Assembly (NCBI RefSeq): GCF_025403485.1
Contig: NZ_CP099966.1
Span: 4,710,501 to 4,774,500, forward strand
Direction: 5' to 3'
From: Chryseobacterium paludis
GTDB lineage: Bacteria; Bacteroidota; Bacteroidia; Flavobacteriales; Weeksellaceae
Length of the DNA stretch: 64,000 nucleotides
Below, one piece after another: positions 1 to 9,100 of this stretch; position 1 is the stretch's first letter, and every line of letters starts with the position of its first letter. The translations under genes were made by a program, and so were the position numbers. The notes below the pieces were generated by a model, which did no database searches, was not told where the DNA came from, and saw only the letters and a program-made list of their open reading frames with translations.

Positions 1-44
1 TGCACATTATTTACAGGGATTATTAAATTATCGTAAAAAACATA

Positions 45-1583
45 TTATGAAAAAGCCATCCAACTGCTTTTTTCATGGATATCATCCAATGCGTTAAGGT
101 TTTTATGGTGGTGCATGGAAGCGAGAATACTTACAATTTCATGTCTTATCATCTGAATGGTATGATCTGTAAGGTCTTGATTAAATCCTGAATTATTTAA
201 TTCTAATAAATCATTTACAGTAATAATTCGCGCAATTACTTTTCCTAAATCGATCATTTTTCTCTGTGATATTACTGCATCGATCTTGAAATTCAACTCT
301 TTGCTGTATAATTTAGAAGCATTTTGTGTTAACTCATTTACAGCCAGATAATCTCCGAAATGTTCCGTTTTCTTTTTCTTCATGTCTTTCAGAATTCCTT
401 CTGATATCTGAGTGTATAGCATTTCATTGGAACCCTCAAAGATCTGAAAAGGACGACTGTCCATAATTCCTCGACCTCCAATATGGGAAGTTCTGTATCC
501 TTTTGCTCCGGAAAGCTGAACATATATTTGAGCGGATTCCTGCATCATATCAGTGACCAGAGCTTTCATACTGTTGGCATGAATACCACTTCCGGAAACA
601 TCATTATCAATGCCGCTTATTTTACAGCTTTTTGCACACATTGCAGAGCAAAGGGTAAAAAATGACTGCATTTTTGACAGCTGATACTGAACCTGATCCA
701 GACAAAAAAGGTTAGAAGTTCCTACGATCCTATCTTTGCAGTGTTGGGTAGCCTCATCCAGCATTCTTTTCAGAAAACCCATTCCCATTCCTGGAAACTG
801 AAACCGACTGCGGTGCAAAGTATCTAACATTATTTTTAAGCCCGTAGATTCCGGAATAAGCTTATAATGTTCCGGAACTTTAATATCAATCTTATTAAGG
901 CCATAAGGAATCATGTATAATCCAGCATTGTCATAATATTCAAGAACCTGAATATTCTGATCTTTTTGATGAGTGTCTGCAATAAAGAAATCAACATCTC
1001 TTGACAATTTTCCTTCAGCATTTAAATTTCGTGAAGTAATCAGCCAGTAATCCGCCATTCCTGTTAATCCCTGCCAATGTTTTGTTCCTTTTACATGATA
1101 ATAATCTCCTATCAGCTCATTCTGTGTCCTCATATTGAGTGCATCACTTCCATAATCAGGCTCTGTGATCATTAATCCTCCCATCGCCTTATGATTTAAA
1201 AAATCGTTGAAAACAGGGCCTTTTGCGGATTCACTGCCATATTTTGCCAGAGGCTCAAGAAAAAGGGCGATGTTGATTCCAAATGTTAAGGACAGAGAGA
1301 GTGATTCATAAGATGCAGCCGATAGGACTCCCAGACATTCTTTTACGTGTAATCCCCGTCCTCCAAATTCTTCCGGAATTGCAACAGAGAGTGGTTTTAA
1401 ATTCATGATCTCCTTCCATACATTAGGAGGTAGACCCCGCGAAAGGCTAAGCTGATCTATATTTTCTTCCTGAAAAAGTGTATTTAATGAAGTTTTGAAA
1501 TGGTCAAGAAATTCCGGGTATGTTTTTTGGGGTTTATCAAAAGCGAATCCATTCATAGTAGTATTGAAGTTTAAATGCTGCAC
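45..1583 (-). CDS. acyl-CoA dehydrogenase family protein
   Basis: FAD enzyme of the acyl-CoA dehydrogenase fold, expected to oxidise an acyl-CoA thioester at the alpha-beta bond in the cytoplasm. The family motif MITEPDYGSD is at about residues 138-147, and QIFEGSNEML near residue 385 carries the Glu that corresponds to the usual catalytic base. At 512 residues it is longer than the ~380-residue short/medium-chain enzymes, with an extra ~50 residues at the N-terminus and a long C-terminal helical part, so the substrate cannot be guessed. It is a lone gene; no electron-transfer flavoprotein gene lies in the window. Confidence 0.85.
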   Translation of the reverse strand: MQHLNFNTTMNGFAFDKPQKTYPEFLDHFKTSLNTLFQEENIDQLSLSRGLPPNVWKEIMNLKPLSVAIPEEFGGRGLHVKECLGVLSAASYESLSLSLTFGINIALFLEPLAKYGSESAKGPVFNDFLNHKAMGGLMITEPDYGSDALNMRTQNELIGDYYHVKGTKHWQGLTGMADYWLITSRNLNAEGKLSRDVDFFIADTHQKDQNIQVLEYYDNAGLYMIPYGLNKIDIKVPEHYKLIPESTGLKIMLDTLHRSRFQFPGMGMGFLKRMLDEATQHCKDRIVGTSNLFCLDQVQYQLSKMQSFFTLCSAMCAKSCKISGIDNDVSGSGIHANSMKALVTDMMQESAQIYVQLSGAKGYRTSHIGGRGIMDSRPFQIFEGSNEMLYTQISEGILKDMKKKKTEHFGDYLAVNELTQNASKLYSKELNFKIDAVISQRKMIDLGKVIARIITVNDLLELNNSGFNQDLTDHTIQMIRHEIVSILASMHHHKNLNALDDIHEKSSWMAFS

Positions 1584-1758
1584 GCCATCTATACAACAAT
1601 ATCATAAAGCGAAGCGAATGGCAACAGAACTTAAAAATCAAAATATCGGCAGCTCCACGTATATTTATGTAAGGTACAATTAATTAAATGGTTCTATTTA
1701 AACTGGGTGTGAATTATTCTTTTTTTAACGAAGTTCATCACACTGCCCTGAGACTGCT

Positions 1759-2277
1759 TTAAGTTTTCTTTATATCCAATTCGTAAATATGGCCAGGAAG
1801 GGAAAATGCTTTTAAAATGATATTTTCTTTAAAAATAAATCCATGATCCTTTAAAAATGAAATAATAGGGCTATTTTCAGCAATACTGATCCATATACTA
1901 TCGGTAAATGTAATAGCTGATCTGCTTTTGCTCCATAATGACTGTCTTACCTCGGGTTGATCATATTCCGGAAGTATGGCAAAATCTATAATCTCCGTCA
2001 TTCTTTTTCCTTCAGAAGAGCCGGAATAAGTGGAGCCACTTTTAAAAAGGCAGTAGCCAACGGGTTCATTGTCCGCAAATACCATGATAAGCTGAGTTGA
2101 CAGATCGTTTAAAATATTGATCATTTTTCTATACTCAACATGTTCGCTAAGGTATTCTTCTATTTTTTCCGGTGAAATATTTTCGTGATAGGCATTTCTG
2201 ATATAAGGTCTCATAACGGCAAAGAGATTGTCGATCCCCTGATCTGATCCTACTGTGAATTTTGAAATGATCTCCAT
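1759..2277 (-). CDS. GNAT-like N-acetyltransferase
   Basis: Protein of 172 residues with the general layout of the GNAT fold: an N-terminal helical part (about 15-60), a central strand pair ending in 'MVFADNEPVGYCLF' (about 64-78), then 'IDFAILPEY' (about 96-105) where GNAT enzymes carry strand beta4. The acetyl-CoA pyrophosphate loop (Q/R-x-x-G-x-G/A) is not clearly present, so activity is uncertain. It is divergently transcribed from the MocR-type regulator at 2413 and shares its 135-bp promoter region, so it may be its target. The substrate is unknown. Confidence 0.5.
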   Translation of the reverse strand: MEIISKFTVGSDQGIDNLFAVMRPYIRNAYHENISPEKIEEYLSEHVEYRKMINILNDLSTQLIMVFADNEPVGYCLFKSGSTYSGSSEGKRMTEIIDFAILPEYDQPEVRQSLWSKSRSAITFTDSIWISIAENSPIISFLKDHGFIFKENIILKAFSLPGHIYELDIKKT

Positions 2278-2326
2278 TTAGATTCTTTTTTTATTCAAAG
2301 CTACAGGATTATTAAACTAAAATGTG

Positions 2327-2391
2327 GGTACAGTTCGCGACAATTGAGTCGGTACAGTTTATTATTTTATGCCAGTACATTTGTACATTTG
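2327..2391 (+). promoter_or_regulatory. direct repeats and tandem -7 boxes upstream of mocR-type gene
   Basis: Two copies of GGTACAGTT (2327-2335 and 2351-2359) lie in the same orientation 24 bp apart. They are followed by two abutting TACATTTG sequences (2376-2383, 2384-2391), each matching the Bacteroidota -7 consensus TAnnTTTG, 22 bp or more before the ATG at 2413. MocR-type regulators commonly bind direct repeats in their own divergent promoter, so this is a candidate operator. The assignment is inference. Confidence 0.5.
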
Positions 2392-2412
2392 TTCTGAAAA
2401 AGATGAATCCTT

Positions 2413-3828
2413 ATGCAGACGTACAGATATGAGATTTTTACTTCTATCATTGAAAACAAAATAAAAAAAGGAATATTAAAACCGGGAACCCGATTACCTT
2501 CGGTCAGGGAAATTAAGGCGGACTATCATTTAAGTATAAGCTCCATTCAAAGCGGTTATGATCTTTTGGTTATTAAAGGATTGGTTAAAAACGTTCCTCG
2601 TTCCGGGTATTATGTCGCTTCGGATGTGCATCAAAGCATTTCTGAGCCTTTATTAGAACCATATGCTGTCGCGAAAAATGGGGCTTTCAATAAAAATATT
2701 GCGTTGACCTCTGTCAGAAATAAACCTTCTGAATATAGCTCTTTTAATGCAGCAACCCCAACCGATCTGTTGATACCACAAAAGCTTATTTTAAGAAAGA
2801 TGCAGGAAGTCATTCGTGAAAAAGGAGCTTCTCTTCTTCGCTATTATCCATCCAATGGTCTACCAGAATTGAGGAGTCAGATAGCTGACAGAGCCTTACA
2901 ATATGGATGTAGATTCAATCCTGAAGAATTGATCATCACAGATGGTGCATTGCAGGCACTTTATATTGCTTTGGCAAGTGTTACCAATGCGGGTGATCTT
3001 ATTGCTGTTGAAAGCCCATGTGTTTTTTCTGTTCTGGAGGTGATCACTAATCTTAAGCTTAAAGTCCTGGAAATCCCTATTCATGGTGAAGACGGATTTG
3101 ACACAGAATATTTGAAAAAGGTTTCTGCTGCCAATGATATCAAAGCACTTGTTGTTACCCCAAATTTCCATAATCCAACAGGGAGGTTAATGACTGATAA
3201 TACCAAAAAGGAGCTGTTATCCATTGCCATGGATCATCAGTTTCCGATCATTGAAAATGATCTGTATGGAGATCTTTATTTTGGTGATGAACGTCCTTCC
3301 AGCATACGCAATTTTGATGAATATGGCTGGGTGATGACCTTTTCTTCTTTTTCTAAAACATTGGCACCGGGTATTCGTCTCGGTTGGTTACATTCAGGGA
3401 GGTACCATGCAAAGGCAGAGAGGCTGAGGTTTTCTCTGGGAAGATCGGTAGCTCCAATATATCAGGAGTTATTGCTTAAATTACTTGAAGATCACAGCTA
3501 TAGTAAGCATTTACGTTCGTTTCGTAAACAATTGTATGATCAGGCTAGAGATGTTTTACAGGCGTTACGTACTTCTTTTCCAGAGGGTTCATATTTTGAG
3601 GATCCGCAAGGGGGATACAGCATTTGGGGAAGCTTATCAAAAGCAGTTGATATGAAGATGTTTTATAGGTATTGCGATGACCAGAGGATTTTATTTACCC
3701 CAGGAGAAATCTTTAGTTTGACAGATCAGTTTAGTCATCATTTTCGGATTGTTTTTGCTGACCGTATTACTTCTCACAGTTTAATATCTTTGAAAAATGC
3801 AGGCGAGAAAGTTAAAGAGCTTTTATAG
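2413..3828 (+). CDS. MocR/PdxR-type GntR regulator with aminotransferase domain
   Basis: Transcription factor of 471 residues: an N-terminal GntR winged helix (about 1-75, with 'GTRLPSVREIKADYHLS') followed by a fold-type I aminotransferase domain (about 110-470). The PLP-domain landmarks are visible: 'NFHNPTGR', 'IENDLYGDL' and the Schiff-base lysine segment 'FSSFSKTLAPGIRLGW'. Such proteins sense PLP or an amino-acid-like effector and often control one divergent gene, here the GNAT-like gene at 2277. No pdx or gab genes are nearby, so the effector is unknown. Full-length with a convincing start. Confidence 0.85.
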   Translation: MQTYRYEIFTSIIENKIKKGILKPGTRLPSVREIKADYHLSISSIQSGYDLLVIKGLVKNVPRSGYYVASDVHQSISEPLLEPYAVAKNGAFNKNIALTSVRNKPSEYSSFNAATPTDLLIPQKLILRKMQEVIREKGASLLRYYPSNGLPELRSQIADRALQYGCRFNPEELIITDGALQALYIALASVTNAGDLIAVESPCVFSVLEVITNLKLKVLEIPIHGEDGFDTEYLKKVSAANDIKALVVTPNFHNPTGRLMTDNTKKELLSIAMDHQFPIIENDLYGDLYFGDERPSSIRNFDEYGWVMTFSSFSKTLAPGIRLGWLHSGRYHAKAERLRFSLGRSVAPIYQELLLKLLEDHSYSKHLRSFRKQLYDQARDVLQALRTSFPEGSYFEDPQGGYSIWGSLSKAVDMKMFYRYCDDQRILFTPGEIFSLTDQFSHHFRIVFADRITSHSLISLKNAGEKVKELL

Positions 3829-4164
3829 CTGTTTTTTGCAATATAGTATACTTTTAACCTGACTTTTTTCAAAATGAAACAGGAAGAGGTGATTATGAAT
3901 TTTAGTTTTCTCTCAATTCGCATGAGATCTTTTTTGATATTTATAGCATATGTTTTTTCTAAAAAACGTCCTTAGCATTCCTTTTCGACAATTTATTTTT
4001 ATATGATTTTTGTCATTTAGTTATTTTTTTAAAATTTTGAATTACTTTTAATTGTCATATTTACAGGCTGTTGTAAAATCCTAACGCTTGTTCGTGAATT
4101 AATATATTAACGTTTCAATAAAATAGTTATATTTACCACCAAGGAGTTCATTTAAACTTCTTTA
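3829..4164. other. intergenic region upstream of riboswitch
   Basis: No gene is visible in this AT-rich stretch. TATATTTA near 4126-4133 is one mismatch from the Bacteroidota -7 consensus and sits about 35 bp before the riboswitch, so it is a possible promoter for the leader RNA. Confidence 0.4.
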
Positions 4165-4362
4165 TCAACCGAAACTGGTTACACTTAGCTGTGAATTAAA
4201 AGGGAATCGTGTGTAAATCACGAACTGTCGCGCAACTGTAAGTAACACTCAAAAGGTTTTTATCAATCAAGGTCCACTGTTCGCTCTTGTGAATGGGAAG
4301 GACGATAAAAATCGTTACAAGTCAGGAGACCTGCCTATTTCGAATTGACGATGCTTTCGCGA
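4165..4362 (+). promoter_or_regulatory. cobalamin (B12) riboswitch in the prpBCD leader
   Basis: The sequence carries the ordered conserved parts of the adenosylcobalamin aptamer: AAAAGGGAA (4198-4206), a P3-like stem TCGTG/CACGA (4207-4211/4219-4223), the core CTGTCGCGCAACTGTAAG (4225-4242), a variable arm, a stem ACGAT/ATCGT (4302-4306/4311-4315), and the B12 box AAGTCAGGAGACCTGCC (4319-4335). The outer limits are approximate. It lies on the plus strand about 380 nt before prpB, with no other gene between apart from a doubtful 30-codon ORF. B12 riboswitches normally switch off their gene when the cofactor is plentiful. The expression platform is not obvious: no strong GC-rich terminator follows, only an all-A/T inverted repeat (4640-4650/4656-4666). 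Confidence 0.92.
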
Positions 4363-4578
4363 TCTGAAGCTTATAGTCAGGTATGATACGTTTTGATAAT
4401 CGTGCACAACTTTTTCTGGGTACATTATCATAATTTAGAGATAGTTTGTAGTATTAGCTTTTAAAGTTATGCTGTATCTATAACTCTGGCGTATCACCCC
4501 TTTCCATAATTTTCTCTCTTACAAAGTATTGTGAAGTTTATCACCCTCTTTTTATAATGATTTATAAACATTAAAAAG

Positions 4579-4671
4579 ATGATTGTATACCCATTCAGCC
4601 GTTCGCTAAGGTTTATAGGTCGTTTGATTAATTTAACAGAATTTAAAAAAGATAATTTTTTAAATTGTTGA
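4579..4671 (+). CDS. possible 30-codon upstream ORF in the prp leader
   Basis: An ATG at 4579 opens 30 codons (starting [16 protein letters not shown]) and ends at TGA 4669-4671, 44 bp before the prpB ATG. Its last codons overlap the A/T inverted repeat 4640-4666. It could be a chance ORF or a leader peptide coupling riboswitch state to prpB translation; there is no homology evidence. Confidence 0.2.
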   Translation: MIVYPFSRSLRFIGRLINLTEFKKDNFLNC

Positions 4672-4715
4672 TGGTATGTGAGTTAAATACATTAAAACGA
4701 ACAATAATATTAAAG

Positions 4716-5624
4716 ATGAGTAAAAATGTTAGTTTAGAGTCTGCCGGATTACGGTTTCGGGAGGCGATGCAAAAAGAAAGTCCTCTTCAGATTGTAGGAG
4801 CGATCAATGCTAATCATGCATTGTTGGCACAGCAGGCAGGTTTCAATGCCATTTATCTTTCAGGAGGAGGGGTTGCTGCAGGTTCTTTAGGAGTTCCCGA
4901 TCTGGGAATAACAACCCTTGAAGATGTATTAATCGATATTCAACGGATAACCAACGTATGTGATCTGCCATTATTGGTGGACGTGGATACGGGCTTTGGT
5001 CCTTCAGCATTTAATGTGGCAAGAACTGTAAAATCCTTAATTAAAGCTGGAGCTGGGGCTTTACATATTGAAGATCAGGTAGGAGCAAAACGTTGTGGAC
5101 ACCGTCCTGGTAAAGAAGTAGTGAGTAAAGATGAAATGGTAGACCGCTTAAAAGCTGCGGTTGATGCAAGGACAGATGAAAATTTCGTTATCGGAGCAAG
5201 AACAGATGCTTTTGCGAATGAAGGATTAGAAAGAACATTGGAAAGAGCAGTTGCTTACAAAGAAGCCGGGGCAGATTTTATATTTGCGGAAGCTGTTCCT
5301 GATTTAAGCTATTACCAAAAATTTGTCGATGCAACAGGTATTCCCGTATTAGCCAATATCACCGAATTTGGAATGATCAGAATGTACACTGTTGATGAAC
5401 TTAAAAGTGCTGGAGTAGGTTTGATTTTATATCCACTTTCGGCCTTCCGTGCAGCGAATAAAGCTGCTCAGAATGTTTATGAACATATCCGAAAGGATGG
5501 CACTCAGGTTAATGTACTTGATACTATGCAAACCCGCGACGAGCTTTACAAAAGTATCGGCTATCACGACTATGAACAAAAATTAAATAACCTATTTCAA
5601 AAGAACAAAAATATCAATGAATAA
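4716..5624 (+). CDS. prpB: 2-methylisocitrate lyase
   Basis: Last step of the methylcitrate cycle: it cleaves 2-methylisocitrate into pyruvate and succinate. The 302-residue protein belongs to the PEP mutase/isocitrate lyase superfamily. The signature KRCGH is at residues 125-129, with C127 the expected catalytic cysteine; '[10 protein letters not shown]' (86-95) carries the Mg-binding aspartates and '[11 protein letters not shown]' follows. An in-frame ATG at 4665 would add 17 residues unlike any PrpB, so the start at 4716 ([11 protein letters not shown]) is chosen. It is the first gene of prpBCD behind the B12 riboswitch, and its end overlaps prpC by 8 bp (ATGAATAA). Confidence 0.93.
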   Translation: MSKNVSLESAGLRFREAMQKESPLQIVGAINANHALLAQQAGFNAIYLSGGGVAAGSLGVPDLGITTLEDVLIDIQRITNVCDLPLLVDVDTGFGPSAFNVARTVKSLIKAGAGALHIEDQVGAKRCGHRPGKEVVSKDEMVDRLKAAVDARTDENFVIGARTDAFANEGLERTLERAVAYKEAGADFIFAEAVPDLSYYQKFVDATGIPVLANITEFGMIRMYTVDELKSAGVGLILYPLSAFRAANKAAQNVYEHIRKDGTQVNVLDTMQTRDELYKSIGYHDYEQKLNNLFQKNKNINE

Positions 5625-6762
5625 TGAACCTATTTTTAAGCCCAAAAAAAGCGTAGCGCTTTCGGGTGTAACAGCTGGTAATACTGCTCTCTGCAGTGTT
5701 GGTAAAAGCGGAAATGATCTCCATTACAGAGGTTATGATATTTTGGATCTTGCGGAAAAAGCACAATTTGAAGAGGTAGCTTACCTTCTTATTTATGGAC
5801 AATTACCAACAGCAGCTCAATTAAAAAACTATAAAGCCAAATTAAAATCATTGAGAGGACTGCCTCACTCTGTAAGAAATATCTTAAAAAGTATTCCGGC
5901 AGCTGCACACCCGATGGATGTCATGCGTTCAATGGTTTCAGCGATTGGAAGCATTCAGCCTGAAAAAGATGATCATAATGTAGCAGGAGCAAGAGATATT
6001 GCTGACAAATTATTGGCATCATTCAGTTCCGGGCTTTTATATTGGTATCACTATACTCATAATGGGAAAGAGATTGATGTAGAAACTGATGATGATACTA
6101 TTGGTGGACATTTCCTGCACTTGTTGCATGGTAAAAAGGCTCCTGATTCTTGGGTAAAAGCAATGGAAGTATCCCTTAATCTCTATGCCGAGCATGAATT
6201 TAATGCTTCTACTTTTACTGCTCGTGTTATTGCTGGTACATCTTCAGATTTCTATTCCTGTATAACAGGAGCAATCGGAGCATTAAGAGGCCCTAAGCAT
6301 GGCGGTGCTAATGAAGTTGCTTTTGAGATCCAAAGCCGTTATAATTCTCCTGATGAAGCGGAAGAAGATATTAAAAAACGGATTGCCAACAAGGAAGTAA
6401 TTATTGGATTCGGACATCCGGTCTACACCATATCAGATCCAAGAAATGTAGTGATAAAAAAAGTAGCTAAAGAACTTTCCGAAGAAGCTGGAGATATGTT
6501 GCTTTATAATATTGCAGAAAGATTGGAAAAAATCATGTGGGACGAAAAGAAAATGTTCCCTAATCTGGATTGGTTTTCAGCGGTATCTTACCATTTAATG
6601 GGAGTTCCCACCTTAATGTTCACTCCATTATTTGTCGTTTCGAGGGTAACAGGATGGAGTGCTCATATCATCGAGCAGAGACAGGATGGAAAAATTATTC
6701 GTCCAAGTGCCAATTATACAGGGCCTGAAAACAAAGATTTCGTTCCTATTGGAAGCAGATAA
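5617..6762 (+). CDS. prpC: 2-methylcitrate synthase / citrate synthase
   Basis: Condenses propionyl-CoA with oxaloacetate to 2-methylcitrate. It is 381 residues long, typical for the PrpC-like short citrate synthases. The citrate-synthase landmarks are present: '[10 protein letters not shown]' (191-200), 'GPKHGGANE' with H228, and 'GFGHPVY' with H267; '[11 protein letters not shown]' follows further on. The start codon lies inside the last codons of prpB (8-bp overlap), which suggests translational coupling. The call as methylcitrate synthase rather than housekeeping citrate synthase rests on length and on the prpB/prpD neighbours. Confidence 0.92.
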   Translation: MNNEPIFKPKKSVALSGVTAGNTALCSVGKSGNDLHYRGYDILDLAEKAQFEEVAYLLIYGQLPTAAQLKNYKAKLKSLRGLPHSVRNILKSIPAAAHPMDVMRSMVSAIGSIQPEKDDHNVAGARDIADKLLASFSSGLLYWYHYTHNGKEIDVETDDDTIGGHFLHLLHGKKAPDSWVKAMEVSLNLYAEHEFNASTFTARVIAGTSSDFYSCITGAIGALRGPKHGGANEVAFEIQSRYNSPDEAEEDIKKRIANKEVIIGFGHPVYTISDPRNVVIKKVAKELSEEAGDMLLYNIAERLEKIMWDEKKMFPNLDWFSAVSYHLMGVPTLMFTPLFVVSRVTGWSAHIIEQRQDGKIIRPSANYTGPENKDFVPIGSR

Positions 6763-6807
6763 TAAATTCAATTCAAATAAATAATAATTCAAATCAAAAT
6801 AATAAAG

Positions 6808-8259
6808 ATGTCATCACACATTTCAAATGAAAGACCACAACCGGATCGTGTATTAACCGATATTGCAGATTACGTATTGAACTACGAAATTAAAAATGAT
6901 TTAGCCTGGAAAACGGCTCATTACTGCCTTTTAGATACTATTGGATGTGGGCTGGAAGCTTTAACCTATCCTGCCTGTACCAAATTGTTGGGACCAATCG
7001 TAAAAGGAACTGTTGTTCCGAATGGCGCTAAGGTGCCGGGAACTCAATTTCAGTTAGATCCGGTTCAGGCTGCTTTTAATATTGGGGCCATTATTCGTTG
7101 GCTGGATTTTAATGATACCTGGTTAGCCGCAGAATGGGGGCATCCTTCAGATAACTTAGGCGGTATTTTAGCAACTGCAGACTGGTTATCAAGGACCAAT
7201 ATTGCGGAAGGAAAAGCACCTTTGAAAATGAAACAAGTGTTAGAGGCAATGATTATGGCTCATGAAATGCAGGGTGTTATAGCTCTTGAAAATTCATTTA
7301 ACAGAGTAGGCCTTGATCATGTACTATTAGTAAAGCTTGCGTCTACTGCCGTTGTAGGGAAATTAATTGGATTAAGCCGTGATGAGTTGATCAATGCTAT
7401 CTCTCTTGCCTTTGTAGATGGACAGTCTCTAAGAACCTACCGTCATGCTCCAAATACCGGAAGCCGTAAATCATGGGCTGCAGGAGATGCTACTTCAAGA
7501 GCGGTACGTTTAGCATTAATTGCTAAAACAGGAGAAATGGGATATCCTTCAGTGCTTACTGCTAAAACATGGGGATTCTATGATGTTTCATTTAAAGGAA
7601 ATGAATTTAAATTTCAGCGTGAATACAGTTCTTATGTGATGGAAAACGTATTATTCAAGATTTCTTTTCCAGCAGAATTCCATTCACAGACTGCAGTAGA
7701 GGCTGCTATGACCTTGCATCATAAATTAAAAAACTTGGGTAAAACTACAGACGATATCAAAAAAATTACCATTCGTACGCATGAAGCTGCGATCCGGATT
7801 ATTGATAAAAAAGGACCATTAAACAATCCTGCTGACCGTGATCATGCGATTCAGTATATGGTAGCAGTGCCACTTATTTATGGAAGGCTGACTGCAGCAG
7901 ATTATGAAGATAACATTGCTTCAGACCCTAGAATTGATATACTCCGTGATAAAATAGAATGCGTTGAAGAAGTTCAATTTACTCAGGATTATCATGATCC
8001 TGAAAAACGTTCTATTGCTAATGCATTAACAGTTGAATTAAATGACGGAACTGTTTTGGATGAAATAGTGGTAGAATATCCTATCGGACATAAAAGAAGG
8101 AGAGATGAGGGTATTCCTGAGTTGATTAAAAAATATAAAGTTAATCTGGCTCGTATTTTCCCTGAGAAACAACAAAGACAAGTGTTAGAAAACTCTTTAG
8201 AATACGATAAACTAATCAGTCTCAATGTTAATGAGTTTGTAGATCTATTGGTTATTTAA
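6808..8259 (+). CDS. prpD: 2-methylcitrate dehydratase (MmgE/PrpD family)
   Basis: Dehydrates 2-methylcitrate to 2-methyl-cis-aconitate without an iron-sulfur cluster. The 483-residue protein has the PrpD helical domain, including '[10 protein letters not shown]' (about 43-52), '[22 protein letters not shown]' (about 93-114) and '[18 protein letters not shown]'. It is 45 bp downstream of prpC and clearly in the same operon. No AcnD/PrpF pair is present, consistent with the PrpD-only version of the pathway, where hydration to methylisocitrate would be done by an aconitase encoded elsewhere. Confidence 0.93.
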   Translation: MSSHISNERPQPDRVLTDIADYVLNYEIKNDLAWKTAHYCLLDTIGCGLEALTYPACTKLLGPIVKGTVVPNGAKVPGTQFQLDPVQAAFNIGAIIRWLDFNDTWLAAEWGHPSDNLGGILATADWLSRTNIAEGKAPLKMKQVLEAMIMAHEMQGVIALENSFNRVGLDHVLLVKLASTAVVGKLIGLSRDELINAISLAFVDGQSLRTYRHAPNTGSRKSWAAGDATSRAVRLALIAKTGEMGYPSVLTAKTWGFYDVSFKGNEFKFQREYSSYVMENVLFKISFPAEFHSQTAVEAAMTLHHKLKNLGKTTDDIKKITIRTHEAAIRIIDKKGPLNNPADRDHAIQYMVAVPLIYGRLTAADYEDNIASDPRIDILRDKIECVEEVQFTQDYHDPEKRSIANALTVELNDGTVLDEIVVEYPIGHKRRRDEGIPELIKKYKVNLARIFPEKQQRQVLENSLEYDKLISLNVNEFVDLLVI

Positions 8260-8274
8260 TTAATGCAAAGTTGA

Positions 8275-8319
8275 AAATTGAAAGTTGAAAAATGGAATCC
8301 AGTTCTCAACTTTCAATTT
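8275..8319. repeat. 14-bp inverted repeat after prpD
   Basis: AAATTGAAAGTTGA (8275-8288) is the exact reverse complement of TCAACTTTCAATTT (8306-8319), with a 17-nt loop. It lies 15 bp after the prpD stop. There is no U-run and the stem is A/T-rich, so it may stabilise the mRNA 3' end rather than act as a strong terminator. Confidence 0.55.
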
Positions 8320-8355
8320 CTACCTCTCAATTCACTAAAATAGTATATCAGAAAA

Positions 8356-8501
8356 GTGAAAATATTAATCGATGGAGCTTTTATAGAAAGTAAAGCTATC
8401 GAACACTTACCTGTTGAACATCTAACTACACGAGAAGTACTGCTGAAGTACCTTTAACATGCTTATCAGAAATTGATGAAGCGATAGAGGCTGTAACATA
8501 A
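8356..8501 (+). pseudogene. 5' remnant of a methylmalonate-semialdehyde dehydrogenase-like gene
   Basis: From GTG 8356 the frame reads VKILIDGAFIESKA and runs to a stop at 8455-8457. Shifting frame near 8445 continues as EVPLTCLSEIDEAIEAVT, ending at 8499-8501. Together these resemble the first ~47 residues of MmsA-type aldehyde dehydrogenases ('INGEFVESK...NPATQEVL..VPL.T.EEIDAAV'), recalled from family knowledge. The catalytic domain is missing. The enzyme makes propionyl-CoA from methylmalonate semialdehyde, so a former place next to prpBCD fits. The minus-strand ORF 8426-8635 runs over its 3' part. Confidence 0.6.
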
Positions 8502-8635
8502 GTGTTTAAGACTCCAGCTAGGTTTGTCTTTTTGTGTAATTCTTTTTTTTGTTGCGGGAATAACACAGCTAATTGAAGAAGAAAAAGCAGGAAAGCCGCC
8601 AAGTGTAAAATCAGAATACTATTGAATAAAATCAT
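8426..8635 (-). CDS. small membrane protein, probably truncated
   Basis: The 69-residue ORF starts in a 4-bp ATGA overlap with the upstream DUF4267 gene, which argues that it was really translated. Residues 1-30 form one hydrophobic helix (MILFNSILILHLAAFLLFLL) followed by a basic stretch. The C-terminal ~25 residues are antisense to the dehydrogenase remnant at 8356-8501, so the original 3' end seems to have been lost in a deletion. No function can be given. Confidence 0.4.
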   Translation of the reverse strand: MILFNSILILHLAAFLLFLLQLAVLFPQQKKELHKKTNLAGVLNTYVTASIASSISDKHVKGTSAVLLV

Positions 8636-9030
8636 GATATTAAAATTTTATGGTTTTTTAAATAATAGAATCCACAGGACAGACAAATGATAACGGCGAT
8701 TAGATGTGAAATTAAATGGCCTGTTTTAAAGTCGGGATGAGATAATACCACACAAAAATCCATTGCAGGAATTATTGTTCCCAAAATGAGAATTAAGCCA
8801 AGAGCAAATAATTGTTTCTTCCATAAAAGAATGATAATAATTAATCCAAAGAAAAAATCCCGCACACCTTTAATATACTGAAAAGAAAAATCTCCATTGG
8901 TTACGGTATGAATGCCATAATCGATTTCTGCACCTATCGGGTTAATAAAAAAACGGATGCCGATGTAAAGAAGGCCAATCCCTGAAAGAAGGCTAAGCCA
9001 AAATGCTGTTTGTTGTTGTAAACGTTTCAT
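8632..9030 (-). CDS. DUF4267-like four-helix membrane protein
   Basis: 132 residues with four predicted membrane helices (about 10-28, 55-72, 74-92 and 106-124) and the loop 'GIRFFINPIGAEIDYGI' near residues 23-39, which matches the layout of DUF4267 proteins as I recall them. No catalytic motif is visible. It lies downstream of the Crp/Fnr-type gene at 9676 in the same direction and overlaps the next small ORF by 4 bp. An 11-bp inverted repeat ends right at its start codon. Confidence 0.6.
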   Translation of the reverse strand: MKRLQQQTAFWLSLLSGIGLLYIGIRFFINPIGAEIDYGIHTVTNGDFSFQYIKGVRDFFFGLIIIILLWKKQLFALGLILILGTIIPAMDFCVVLSHPDFKTGHLISHLIAVIICLSCGFYYLKNHKILIS

Positions 9031-9082
9031 AAGAATTTTGTTTTTGTTGATACAAAATTCTTCAACTCTTGATAAATATTAA
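9031..9082. promoter_or_regulatory. inverted repeat and weak Fnr/Crp-like site before DUF4267 gene
   Basis: AAGAATTTTGT (9031-9041) and ACAAAATTCTT (9052-9062) form a perfect 11-bp inverted repeat with a 10-nt spacer directly before the ATG. Next to it TTGAT-AAAT-ATTAA (9069-9082) matches the FNR-type box TTGAT-N4-ATCAA at 9 of 10 positions, but a few such matches are expected by chance in AT-rich DNA. Confidence 0.35.
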
Positions 9083-9100
9083 TGCACCTGGGTTAATAAA

